19,079 nucleotides of DNA, from NCBI GenBank assembly GCA_008636095.1, contig VSJD01000254.1, positions 1 to 19,079 on the forward strand, read 5' to 3'. The stretch is from Kiritimatiellota bacterium. GTDB taxonomy: Bacteria; Verrucomicrobiota; Kiritimatiellia; JAAZAB01. The position numbers and the translations under genes are program-made. Positions 8,350 to 16,257 of this stretch are shown piece after piece (position 1 is the stretch's first letter; each line of letters begins with the position of its first letter). The notes beneath the pieces were generated by a model. The model was not told the origin of the DNA, searched no databases, and saw nothing but the letters and a program-made list of their open reading frames with translations.

Positions 8350-8382
8350 CGCATTATCCTGAGTGCAATCAGGACGTTTTTT

Positions 8383-9228
8383 ATGCCGATCATATCTCAG
8401 TATTATGCTCCGCGCCCATCGCGGGCGCCCGCTGCCAGCCTGCCCTTCGGCGTGCGCAGCACGGGCTACTGCAACCTGCGACCACCATTTGTGAGCATGG
8501 ACAAGCAAATGCCTTCGGTACAGCTCTTCTGGTGTACGCAAGGTGCCGGTATTATTGAAATCAACGCCCGACGCCACGTTTTAAAACGCCATCAGATTGC
8601 GCTCTATTTTCCCGGCATGCGCCACTACTTTTACACCGACAACGCGCCCTGGGCTTTTTATTGGTTGACCCTCGACGGGCCCCTGGCCGTTACATTGCCG
8701 GCAACGATGAAACTGGAAGCAAGTGTTTATGAGGCCGGCCCGGCGCCGGCGGCGCTCTTCCGCGCCTTGCGCCGGACCATCGTTCAGCCGTCTAAACAGG
8801 CGGAATTGCGTTCTTGCGCCACGGCCTTCACCATATTGCTCCGCGCGGCCGAATGCTATACAACCCCTGTGGATAATCTCGTAAAATCGGCGGTGGAATT
8901 CATGCGCCAGCGTTATGCGTCGCCGGAATTCAACATCAAAACGCTGGCCGGCTTGTTGGGCGTGCCGCGCGCCACGCTGCATGCACGATTTCACGCGGTC
9001 ATGGGCATGCCGCCGTCCGCCTATCTGCACCGACTGCGCATCCAAAACGCCCTGGAGCTGCTACAGCACACGCAATTGTCCATGGGCACAATCGCGCGCC
9101 AATGCGGTCATCCCGATGCGAATTACTTTTCGCGGCTGATCCGCCACGTCACCGGCGAGCCGCCATTGCAGTACCGGAAGCATCATCAGCCTGGAATGCA
9201 CCGCCTTAAGACCGGCGCGCCGCGGTGA
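8383..9228 (+). CDS. AraC/XylS family transcriptional regulator (copy 2)
   Basis: A 281-residue regulator. The N-terminal cupin-like domain spans about residues 20-115 and the C-terminal double helix-turn-helix about 165-265. Both HTH signatures are readable: IKTLAGLLGVPRATLHARF and MGTIARQCGHPDANYFSRLI, ending near GEPPLQYR. The start ATG has AGGA about ten bases upstream. It is divergent from the glycosidase-like gene across a 123-base region with overlapping -10 boxes, which suggests it controls that gene and itself. It is not a close paralogue of the AraC at 1415. Its stop codon TGA (9226-9228) lies inside the first bases of a phosphoesterase relic, so the C-terminus may have been set by a deletion. 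Confidence 0.88.
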   Translation: MPIISQYYAPRPSRAPAASLPFGVRSTGYCNLRPPFVSMDKQMPSVQLFWCTQGAGIIEINARRHVLKRHQIALYFPGMRHYFYTDNAPWAFYWLTLDGPLAVTLPATMKLEASVYEAGPAPAALFRALRRTIVQPSKQAELRSCATAFTILLRAAECYTTPVDNLVKSAVEFMRQRYASPEFNIKTLAGLLGVPRATLHARFHAVMGMPPSAYLHRLRIQNALELLQHTQLSMGTIARQCGHPDANYFSRLIRHVTGEPPLQYRKHHQPGMHRLKTGAPR

Positions 9229-9302
9229 TTAACGTCCAAATCTGCGGCCGCTTTCAAGGTTCCGTCGCCCTATGTAACCTCAGTCTGGAACGCAAGGATT
9301 AA
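9225..9302 (+). pseudogene. Relic of a second metallophosphoesterase: last 25 codons only
   Basis: In the frame starting at 9225 the translation is VINVQICGRFQGSVALCNLSLERKD and then TAA. This aligns with the last 24 residues of the protein encoded at 2486-3964, whose end reads AISVQIRGRFKGSASLCDLSLEQK. About 57 of 72 bases agree (counted by hand), and several differences are silent third positions. The copy therefore evolved as coding sequence for some time. No start codon with a ribosome-binding site precedes it, and similarity begins exactly at the AraC stop. The simplest reading is deletion of nearly all of a duplicated phosphoesterase gene. Confidence 0.8.
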
Positions 9303-9303
9303 G

Positions 9304-9432
9304 ACAGACGCCGGACGCCAGATGACAGACACCAGCCCGGAAAAGAAGAAAGGCTCTGTTTCGTCCGATGTCCGGTATCCGGCTTCCCTATCTTTCTGGC
9401 CGGCGTCTGGCGTCAGGCATCTGGCGGCTGAC
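9304..9432. repeat. Inverted array of 'cagacgccagatg'-type words
   Basis: The left part (9304-9334) carries agacgccgg and acgccagatg. The right part (about 9395-9432) carries the same words on the opposite strand (ccggcgtctgg, gcatctggcgg). The region lies directly after the gdhA stop and before the phosphoesterase relic, so it could form a 3' hairpin on the gdhA transcript. Closely similar words recur at 14046-14083, which points to a dispersed repeat family and not a dedicated terminator. Confidence 0.55.
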
Positions 9433-9437
9433 TTAAA

Positions 9438-10679
9438 TTATTGCACGCCACGGGCAATCATGGCCTGGACAATCTTTTCCAGGGCAATGCAATAGGCCGC
9501 CTGGCGGAGTGACACTTTTTTAGCGACGGCCATTTCCTTGACGCTCGCATACGCTTTGCGCAGACGGTTGAAGAGCCGGGTATTGACGTCCTCTTCCTCC
9601 CAATAAAACCCTTCGCGGTTTTGCACCCACTCGAAGTAAGACACGATCACGCCGCCGGCATTGGCCAGAATGTCGGGTACCACCACAACCTTGCGGGATT
9701 CCAGGATTTTGTCGGCCTCCGGCGTGGTGGGCCCGTTGGCGCCCTCAACGATCAGCTTGGCCTTGACGTTCGCCGCATTCTCTTCCGTGATCGTGTTTTC
9801 CTTTGCGCAGGGCAAAAAAACATCACACGGATAGGAAACAATATTATCCGCCAGCGGTTTCCCGCCGGGGAAGCCTTCAATGCCGCCGGTCTGATCGCGG
9901 TATTTAACCATCTCGGGCACGTTGAGCCCTTCGGGATTGCAGGCTCCGCCCGTAATATCCTGAATGGCTACAACCTTGAGGCCGCGCTCAAAGCAGTCTA
10001 ACGCCGCATGCGAGCCCACGTTGCCGAATCCTTGCACGCCCACGGTATAATTTTTAAGGCCGAGGTCCTTAACCGCCTCTAGCATGGTACAGACCACGCC
10101 GCGGCCGGTGGCTTCTTTGCGGCCCAGTGACCCACCCAGTGCAATCGGTTTGCCGGTGACCACACCGCGGGCAACGTCGCGATATTTGCGATATTCGTCG
10201 TAAATCCAAGCCATTTCCCGGGCACCGGTACCCATGTCGGGTGCGGGAATATCAATGTTGGGCCCAATGTCATTTACCAGTCGGGAGGTATATTTGCGCA
10301 CCAGCCGCTCCAGTTCCGTGATCGACAGGGTTTTGGGGTCCACCGTGATCCCGCCCTTGGCTCCGCCATAGGGAATGCCGACCAGGGCTGTTTTCAACGT
10401 CATCCACAGGGCTAACGCTTTGACTTCATCCAGGTCCACGTCGGGATGGAACCGGATGCCCCCCTTGTAACAGCCCAGCACATCGCTGTGTTGAATGCGA
10501 TAACAGTTAAACACCTTCAGCCCACCACGGTCGAGTTGGACCGAGGCCCGGAACATAATCACCTTATCCGGAATGCGCAGGCGCTCCATGATTTCCTGCC
10601 CTTGGAACCGCTTGTTGAAGTTCAGGATATCCGCCGTTTTCTGTACCAGACTAATCGCATTCTCCAAGACATTTGCCAT
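9438..10679 (-). CDS. gdhA: Glutamate dehydrogenase (Glu/Leu/Phe/Val dehydrogenase family)
   Basis: A 413-residue cytoplasmic enzyme interconverting glutamate with 2-oxoglutarate and ammonia, linking carbon and nitrogen metabolism. Visible residues are the substrate lysine in YKGG (K72), the catalytic lysine in GGAKGG (K108), the catalytic aspartate in IPAPDMG (D148) and the Rossmann GFGNVG (217-222). The length fits the hexameric group. The ATG at 10679 has AAGGAG seven bases upstream. TATAAA about 25 bases before the start codon may be a -10 box. Glutamate rather than leucine or phenylalanine specificity is inferred from overall resemblance. NAD versus NADP use is not resolved. Confidence 0.93.
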   Translation of the reverse strand: MANVLENAISLVQKTADILNFNKRFQGQEIMERLRIPDKVIMFRASVQLDRGGLKVFNCYRIQHSDVLGCYKGGIRFHPDVDLDEVKALALWMTLKTALVGIPYGGAKGGITVDPKTLSITELERLVRKYTSRLVNDIGPNIDIPAPDMGTGAREMAWIYDEYRKYRDVARGVVTGKPIALGGSLGRKEATGRGVVCTMLEAVKDLGLKNYTVGVQGFGNVGSHAALDCFERGLKVVAIQDITGGACNPEGLNVPEMVKYRDQTGGIEGFPGGKPLADNIVSYPCDVFLPCAKENTITEENAANVKAKLIVEGANGPTTPEADKILESRKVVVVPDILANAGGVIVSYFEWVQNREGFYWEEEDVNTRLFNRLRKAYASVKEMAVAKKVSLRQAAYCIALEKIVQAMIARGVQ

Positions 10680-10762
10680 GACACGCTCCTTTTCTTTTCT
10701 TGTTTATATTGCCACGGAAATTTAATAGCATGTGACGGTGTGGAGTTCAAGTGGGAAAAGGA

Positions 10763-10831
10763 CCCTCCTACGCCCTTCGGGTTTCGGAGGGCAAGCGACG
10801 GCCTCTGATTCTTTATCCGCCTTTGGCGGAT
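10763..10831. repeat. Two hairpins in the gdhA/ATP-grasp spacer
   Basis: The spacer 10680-11057 holds no convincing gene. It contains CCCTCC (10763-10768) paired with GGAGGG (10786-10791), with an inner CCC/GGG pair. A perfect 7-bp hairpin follows, ATCCGCC (10815-10821) with GGCGGAT (10825-10831) and a three-base loop. No T-run follows either on the plus strand. They lie in the leader of the ATP-grasp gene or in a dispersed repeat. Confidence 0.5.
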
Positions 10832-10895
10832 TTGGCCGCGTTGCGCCTTGGGCTGGGCGAGTCTGCGAACTCTGCGGAACAGAATGCGTTAGATT

Positions 10896-10970
10896 GGCTC
10901 GACGGCCAGGCGTCGCCGGCGGCGCTATACTCGTGTATGCGCCGTCCGGCGAGAACACCGCCGCCGAGCC
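10896..10970. repeat. 75-bp near-palindromic hairpin element
   Basis: The outer arms GGCTCGACGGC (10896-10906) and GCCGCCGAGCC (10960-10970) pair over 10 of 11 positions. Inside, a second GC-rich pair (CGCCGGCGGCGC against GCGCCGTCCGGCG) continues to a tip built from tatac and gtgta. The whole stretch folds as one long stem. It ends about 90 bases before the ATP-grasp start. It may be a dispersed repeat, a palindromic miniature element or a structured 5' leader. Confidence 0.6.
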
Positions 10971-11057
10971 AAGATCACACATTCGGTCTCCGCACCCAAG
11001 GTGGAACGCATCGCTGCAGAAAAACTTCGGATATCTTTGGCCAGAATTACCAATACA

Positions 11058-14045
11058 ATGCAACTGGAAGAACTCAAGCAAAAGCTGGCACAGTCCAGCC
11101 ATCCGGATAGCCGGCGCTTTCACGCGCTGATGGCCCGCCGGGTTAAAACCATTCTCATGGTATCAACCCAGTACGAGGCGTTCAGCCTGTCCTGGGACGG
11201 TAGTCTGACCGAGGACATTTATGGGGCCTATTCCCTCCTGCACCTGCAGAATGTGCCGCAAATTACCACGGTTACATCCGGTCAGGAAGCCCTGGAAACA
11301 CTTCAACGCGAAAAGTATGATTTGGTCCTGGTGTCCTCCAACCTGGCGGACATGACGATTTCAGAATTCGGCCAGGCCGTGAAAGCCGCTGTACCGGGTC
11401 TGCCGGTGGTCGTGTTGATTTTCGCCCTCGGCGGCCTTCCAGCTGTGCCCATCACCGCCTATACCGGTGTGGACTACGTCTTTTCCTGGCAGGGCAATGC
11501 CAAGGTCCTGCTTTCAATCATCAAATTGGTCGAAGATGCCCTTAACATTGACCGGGATATCAAAATCTGCCGCATTGGCGTAATCATGGTTGTCGAGGAT
11601 TCTATTAAGCAGTATTCCTTCTTCCTCCCCAATCTCTATGCCCTGCTCATGAAGCAGACATTCGCCCGAGTGCCCTACGGTATTGACGAGAACGAGCGCC
11701 AGCTTCATACGCGCACGCGCCCCAAGGTCGTACTGGCACGTACCTTCGCGGAAGCCGAAGCGCTCGTGGAGCGCTATAAGCCGTTTCTGCATGGCGTGAT
11801 TTCCGATCTCCAGGTGGCCGTGGAAGGCAAAAAAGGCCAGGAGACCGGCGCCGCCTTTCTGCGCCGCCTGCTGGAAACGATCCCCGGCCTGCCGATCCTG
11901 CTCATGTCGGCGGACGAGACGGCTGCGACTGTGGCGCACTCGCTGGGAATCGTGTTTGTGGATAAAAATTCGCCGCGCTGTGTCCGGCAACTGGAAGATT
12001 TTTGCATGGGCAACCTGGGATTCGGCGACTTTGTCTTCCGCGACCGCCACGGCCACGAAATCCGGCGCGCCCACAACCTGCGCGCGTTCGAAGACGCCCT
12101 CCACACGGTACCGGAAGAGTCCATAGAATTTCACAGCCGGCGTAACCAGTTTTCGCATTGGCTGTTGGCCCAGGGAGAGGCCGGGCTGGCGGAACTTATC
12201 CGTCCCTTGCAGGCACCGGACTTCAAGTCGTTGGCCGATCTGCGCGAATTCATATGCACGGCCATTCGCCTGGCCCGGCGTGAAAAACACCGGGGGATTA
12301 TCGCGGATTTCCGCGCCGACGACTTCGAGCCCGAGTACGCCTTTTTGATGACGGGACGCGGCAGTTTGGGCGGCAAGGCCCGCGGCCTGGCTTTCATGTT
12401 CAACCTGTTTTCCCGGCATTTTCCTGACAGCCGCCTGGGCAGCATGGAAATCAAGTTTCCCCACACGCTCTGCATCACAACCGATGCGTTCGATGAGTTC
12501 ATGGCCGCAAATGAGCTGGAGGCCTTCGCCGTGGAATGCCAGGCCGACGCGCTGTTGCGTAAGCGCTTTCTGGAAGCCCATTTGCCAGACAGCCTCTTGC
12601 AGCAACTGCGCGCCTACATCGAGCGCGTCCACGTTCCGCTGGCCGTGCGCTCCTCCAGTCACATGGAAGATTCCTCCAACCAGCCGTTTGCCGGCCTATA
12701 TCAGACCTGCATGCTTCCCAACCACAACCCGGATACCGCAGTCCGCCTGGACCATCTCTGCCAGGCCATCAAACTGGTCTATGCCTCCATCTTTAAGACG
12801 TCCGTCAAACGTTACTTCCAAACGCTCAAGCTCAACACGGAAGAGGAAAAGATGGCGGTCATCGTCCAGGAGCTGGTGGGCCGGCATTATGGCGACCTGT
12901 TTTATCCCGCGATTTCCGGGGTCGCCCAGTCGTTTAATTACTATCCATTCGCGCGCATGGAATCCGAAGATGGCGTCGCCTCCGTGGCCCTGGGCTTCGG
13001 TAAAATGGTCGTGGAAGGCGGCGAGACCCTGCGGTTCTGTCCTCGTTACCCCACCATCCTGCCGCAGGCCGCCACAACCCAGGAGATGCTCCAGATTTCC
13101 CAGAAGCAGTTTTACGCCCTGAGCTTGGGCAATGAACCCCTGAACTTCGCCTTCGGCAAGGGATCGGACCTGCACCTGTTCGGACTCAATCGGGCGGAAC
13201 AGGATCAGACCCTGCATTCGATCGCCAGCGTCATTTCACAGGAAGATGACTGCCTTGTGGATGATCTCGGCGTAGCCGGCCGGCGGGTCGTGACCTTTGC
13301 GCCGATCCTCAAGCGCAACAGCTTCCCCCTGTGCGACATTCTTAACGATCTGCTCAAGATCGGCAAGGCCAGCATCGGCTCCGACGTGGAAATCGAATTC
13401 GCGGTCAATATGGATTTTCTCCCCGGCACGCAACCGGAATTTTATCTCCTGCAAATCCGGCCGATGGTCACATCCCGGGAGCGCCTGGCGTTGAAGGTCG
13501 AGGCTCAGCACCTGGACCAGGCCCTGTGCGCTTCCCGCAAAATCATGGGCAACGGCCTGGTGGAAGACGTGTTCGATATTATTTATTGTCATCCGGATCG
13601 GTTCGATTTTGCCCGAACACACCAGGCGGCCACGATCATCGGGCGGCTTAATCAGACCCTGCTGAACGAGCACCGCCGCTACGTCCTGATCGGTCCCGGG
13701 CGCTGGGGCACCCGTGTACCGACGCTCGGCGTGCCGGTCAACTGGCAGCAGGTGGCCGGTGCAGCGGTCATCATTGAAACGGCATCCAAAGACAAGCACA
13801 TTGATCTTTCCCAAGGCGCGCATTTCTTCCATAATCTGGCCGCCACGGGTATCGGGTATTTTTCAATCCTGCAGACCGACGCGGAAAATTTCGTGCGCTG
13901 GGAGCGCCTGGAACAAATGCCAATCGCCTTCGAGGAAGACGGCGTGCGGCATGTCCGCGGCCTCCAGCCCATGACGGTGTTCATGGACGCCCTGAACCAC
14001 CGTGGTGTGATCGCGCCCTCGGAAGGAATGGTGCGGGCGGAATAA
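11058..14045 (+). CDS. Receiver/ATP-grasp protein (PEP/pyruvate-binding, PPDK N-terminal type)
   Basis: A 995-residue cytoplasmic protein. Residues about 28-165 form a receiver-like domain whose phospho-acceptor position is Ser93 (DLVLVS where receivers have D). Residues about 170-325 form a second receiver with the acidic pair E180/D181, acceptor D250 (SDLQ), MSAD and K303 (VDKN). Residues about 430-810 match the ATP-grasp domain of pyruvate phosphate dikinase and PEP synthase, with VRSSSHMEDS near 530 and the closing LLQIRPM. A novel-looking domain with IGPGRWGTR follows. The phosphohistidine swivel domain and the PEP-binding barrel are absent, so it cannot be a complete PEP synthase. ATG 11058 matches the family start as remembered; a GTG at 11001 also opens the frame. 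Function unknown. Confidence 0.8.
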   Translation: MQLEELKQKLAQSSHPDSRRFHALMARRVKTILMVSTQYEAFSLSWDGSLTEDIYGAYSLLHLQNVPQITTVTSGQEALETLQREKYDLVLVSSNLADMTISEFGQAVKAAVPGLPVVVLIFALGGLPAVPITAYTGVDYVFSWQGNAKVLLSIIKLVEDALNIDRDIKICRIGVIMVVEDSIKQYSFFLPNLYALLMKQTFARVPYGIDENERQLHTRTRPKVVLARTFAEAEALVERYKPFLHGVISDLQVAVEGKKGQETGAAFLRRLLETIPGLPILLMSADETAATVAHSLGIVFVDKNSPRCVRQLEDFCMGNLGFGDFVFRDRHGHEIRRAHNLRAFEDALHTVPEESIEFHSRRNQFSHWLLAQGEAGLAELIRPLQAPDFKSLADLREFICTAIRLARREKHRGIIADFRADDFEPEYAFLMTGRGSLGGKARGLAFMFNLFSRHFPDSRLGSMEIKFPHTLCITTDAFDEFMAANELEAFAVECQADALLRKRFLEAHLPDSLLQQLRAYIERVHVPLAVRSSSHMEDSSNQPFAGLYQTCMLPNHNPDTAVRLDHLCQAIKLVYASIFKTSVKRYFQTLKLNTEEEKMAVIVQELVGRHYGDLFYPAISGVAQSFNYYPFARMESEDGVASVALGFGKMVVEGGETLRFCPRYPTILPQAATTQEMLQISQKQFYALSLGNEPLNFAFGKGSDLHLFGLNRAEQDQTLHSIASVISQEDDCLVDDLGVAGRRVVTFAPILKRNSFPLCDILNDLLKIGKASIGSDVEIEFAVNMDFLPGTQPEFYLLQIRPMVTSRERLALKVEAQHLDQALCASRKIMGNGLVEDVFDIIYCHPDRFDFARTHQAATIIGRLNQTLLNEHRRYVLIGPGRWGTRVPTLGVPVNWQQVAGAAVIIETASKDKHIDLSQGAHFFHNLAATGIGYFSILQTDAENFVRWERLEQMPIAFEEDGVRHVRGLQPMTVFMDALNHRGVIAPSEGMVRAE

Positions 14046-14264
14046 AACGGACGGCGGACGACAGACGCCAGACGACGGACCAGGCTTCGCCTAAGGGCTA
14101 CGCCATGGCAAGCGGCAGATGCCGGACAAGCGATATATCGGGCGTAGCGCGGCGCGAACCCCGACTTGTCCGCCCGTAGCTTCTTAGCGAAGGTGGATGT
14201 TACCGTGTGGCAAATTCGGTTTCCCGCGCTTGTCCCGGCGTAGCTTTGCGAAGCCGGATGCGGG
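14046..14264. repeat. Composite dispersed-repeat region between the ATP-grasp gene and nadE
   Basis: The 259-base spacer holds no gene. It begins with gacgacagacgccagacg words (14046-14083), akin to 9304-9432. A perfect palindrome CGATATATCG follows (14131-14140), then a hairpin with TCCGCC and GGTGGA arms (about 14169-14197). The last hairpin has nested arms CCCGC/GCGGG (14223-14227, 14260-14264) and CCGGC/GCCGG (14235-14239, 14253-14257). The tip words gtagctt and gcgaag occur in both hairpins, so these two are probably copies of one repeat. Confidence 0.6.
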
Positions 14265-14304
14265 ATTCGAGAAAGACACATTGACCAAGACAGGTATATA
14301 AAGC

Positions 14305-16239
14305 GTGAAAATATTATCCCATAACGCCAAATCGGGCCGGCGGGTGAAAGCCTGCCTGGCACAGATTCACGTTCTGCCCGGCCAGCCGACGGCCAATACG
14401 GAAACGATGCTTAAGGCTATCGCCTCAGCCCGGGCTCAGACCGCGGAACTGGTCGTGTTCCCGGAGATGGCAATTCCGGGCTACCTGCTGGGCGACGCCT
14501 GGGAACGGGACGCTTTTTTACGCGAGTGCGAGGCCTGCGGCCATCGGATTCGCGAGGCATCCAAGGGACTTGTGGTCGTGTTCGGCAACGTCGCCCTCGA
14601 TTGGCGCCGCCATAACGAGGATGGGCGGGTGCGCAAATACAACGCCCTGTTCGTGGCGGAGAACGGGCGGTTTATCGGTCCGCGCGGCGGTACATATGAC
14701 TTCGTCGTCAAGACGCTCCTGCCCAATTACCGGGAGTTCGACGACAGCCGTTACTTTTACGATTTACGCCGACTGGCCGCCGAAGAGGGCATGTCGCTCG
14801 AGCAGGCGCTGGCGCCGGTAATCACCGAGCGCCTGGCGCTGGGATGCGTCCTATGCGAGGACGCCTGGGACACAGATTACGGTATTTCCCCTCTGGACCT
14901 GCTGAAGCGGCATGGTGTGGATCTTTTCATTAATTGCAGTTGCTCGCCCTTTACGCTGAACAAGAATACCAAGCGCAACCGGATGTTTGCCGCACACGCC
15001 AAACGGCTGAAAAAGCCGTTCCTTTACATCAACAGCGTGGGTATCCAGAACAACGGCAAAACGGTCTATACGTTTGACGGCGCCTCCTGCATTTACGACG
15101 CCCACGCTCATCAGCTTAGCCTACCCTCGCGGTTTGATGCCGGTCTCTTGCAGGCCGATATTCCGCTTGCCTCACTTGAATTCGGGACACCCCTTGACGC
15201 GCGTGAAGATGGTGTTGCCGATATTTACCAGGCCCTGGTGTTCGGCATCCGTGAGTTCATGCAGATACTCGGGGTATCCCGGGTGGTGGTGGGGGTTTCC
15301 GGCGGCATTGATTCGGCCGTGACAGCCGCCCTGTATAGCCGGATCTTAAGCCGTGAGAATTTGCTCCTCGTAAACCTGCCCAGCCGGTTCAACTCGCCGA
15401 CCACCGTCAACCTGGCGCGCGAGCTGGCCGCCAATCTGGGCTGTTATTACGCCGAGGTGCCGATTGAGGAAAGCGTCCGCCTGACGACCGCCCAGGTCAA
15501 CGGCCTGGCGATTACCAGCCCGGCAATTGCCGGCCCGGACGGCAGTCTGCGCACCAGACTCGTGCTGAACGACTTCATGATCGAAAATGTGCAGGCGCGC
15601 GACCGCTCCTCGCGGCTACTGGCCGCGCTGGCCGCGGCCTTCGGCGGCGTCTTCACCTGCAATGCCAACAAAGCGGAAGCAACGGTCGGATACACCACGC
15701 TCTACGGCGACCTGGCCGGCTACCTGGCCGCGCTGGCGGATTTATGGAAGGGCGAAGTGTATGCCCTGGGCCGTTACTTGAACGAGGCCGTGTTCCAGCG
15801 GGAGGTGATCCCGGCAGGATGTTTCAACCTGACGCCCTCAGCGGAACTGGGTCCGACACAGGACGTTGACAAAGGTCTGGGCGATCCGCTGATCTATCCC
15901 TATCACGATTGCCTGTTCGCCAGTTGGGTAGAAGCGTGGCAGCGCACAACACCCGAAGAAATTCTGGAATGGTATCTGGCCGGCACGCTGGAACGGCAAT
16001 TGAATTACGAGGGCAAGCTTGCGGACATATTTCCATCGGCACGTGAATTTATTGCCGATCTTGAGCGCTGGTGGCGGCAATACAATGGGATGGGCGTGGC
16101 CAAGCGCATCCAGTCCCCGCCGGTACTGGCCATCAAGCGGCGGGCCTTCGGCTTCGATCACCGCGAAGCCCAGATGGGCGTCTGGTTCAGCAACCGGTAC
16201 CTGGAACTGAAGAAACAGGCCCTGGCCCGCCAGGGCTGA
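14305..16239 (+). CDS. nadE: Glutamine-dependent NAD(+) synthetase
   Basis: A 644-residue cytoplasmic enzyme making NAD from deamido-NAD, ATP and glutamine, the last step of NAD synthesis. The N-terminal nitrilase-type glutaminase domain (about 15-290) has the full triad: E54 in FPEMAIPGY, K136 in VKTLLPNY and C184 in GCVLCEDAWD. The C-terminal synthetase domain (about 305-640) has the ATP pyrophosphatase loop SGGIDS (332-337). Length and domain order are those of complete glutamine-dependent NadE. The GTG start at 14305 has only a weak AGG upstream. A GTG at 14344 is possible and would remove 13 residues. It is convergent with the aldolase gene, 18 bases apart, with no room for a terminator. 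Confidence 0.95.
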   Translation: MKILSHNAKSGRRVKACLAQIHVLPGQPTANTETMLKAIASARAQTAELVVFPEMAIPGYLLGDAWERDAFLRECEACGHRIREASKGLVVVFGNVALDWRRHNEDGRVRKYNALFVAENGRFIGPRGGTYDFVVKTLLPNYREFDDSRYFYDLRRLAAEEGMSLEQALAPVITERLALGCVLCEDAWDTDYGISPLDLLKRHGVDLFINCSCSPFTLNKNTKRNRMFAAHAKRLKKPFLYINSVGIQNNGKTVYTFDGASCIYDAHAHQLSLPSRFDAGLLQADIPLASLEFGTPLDAREDGVADIYQALVFGIREFMQILGVSRVVVGVSGGIDSAVTAALYSRILSRENLLLVNLPSRFNSPTTVNLARELAANLGCYYAEVPIEESVRLTTAQVNGLAITSPAIAGPDGSLRTRLVLNDFMIENVQARDRSSRLLAALAAAFGGVFTCNANKAEATVGYTTLYGDLAGYLAALADLWKGEVYALGRYLNEAVFQREVIPAGCFNLTPSAELGPTQDVDKGLGDPLIYPYHDCLFASWVEAWQRTTPEEILEWYLAGTLERQLNYEGKLADIFPSAREFIADLERWWRQYNGMGVAKRIQSPPVLAIKRRAFGFDHREAQMGVWFSNRYLELKKQALARQG

Positions 16240-16257
16240 TGCAGTCGAAACGCAATA

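Noticed and set aside
11514..12662. Long open frame (about 380 codons) on the minus strand opposite the ATP-grasp gene
   Set aside because: It is antisense to a well-supported gene with clear domain motifs, has no recognisable domain of its own, and is the kind of frame GC-rich coding sequence leaves open on the opposite strand.
11058..14045. Annotation as phosphoenolpyruvate synthase (ppsA) or PPDK (ppdK)
   Set aside because: Only the ATP-grasp part is shared. The phosphohistidine domain and the PEP/pyruvate barrel that those reactions require are not present.
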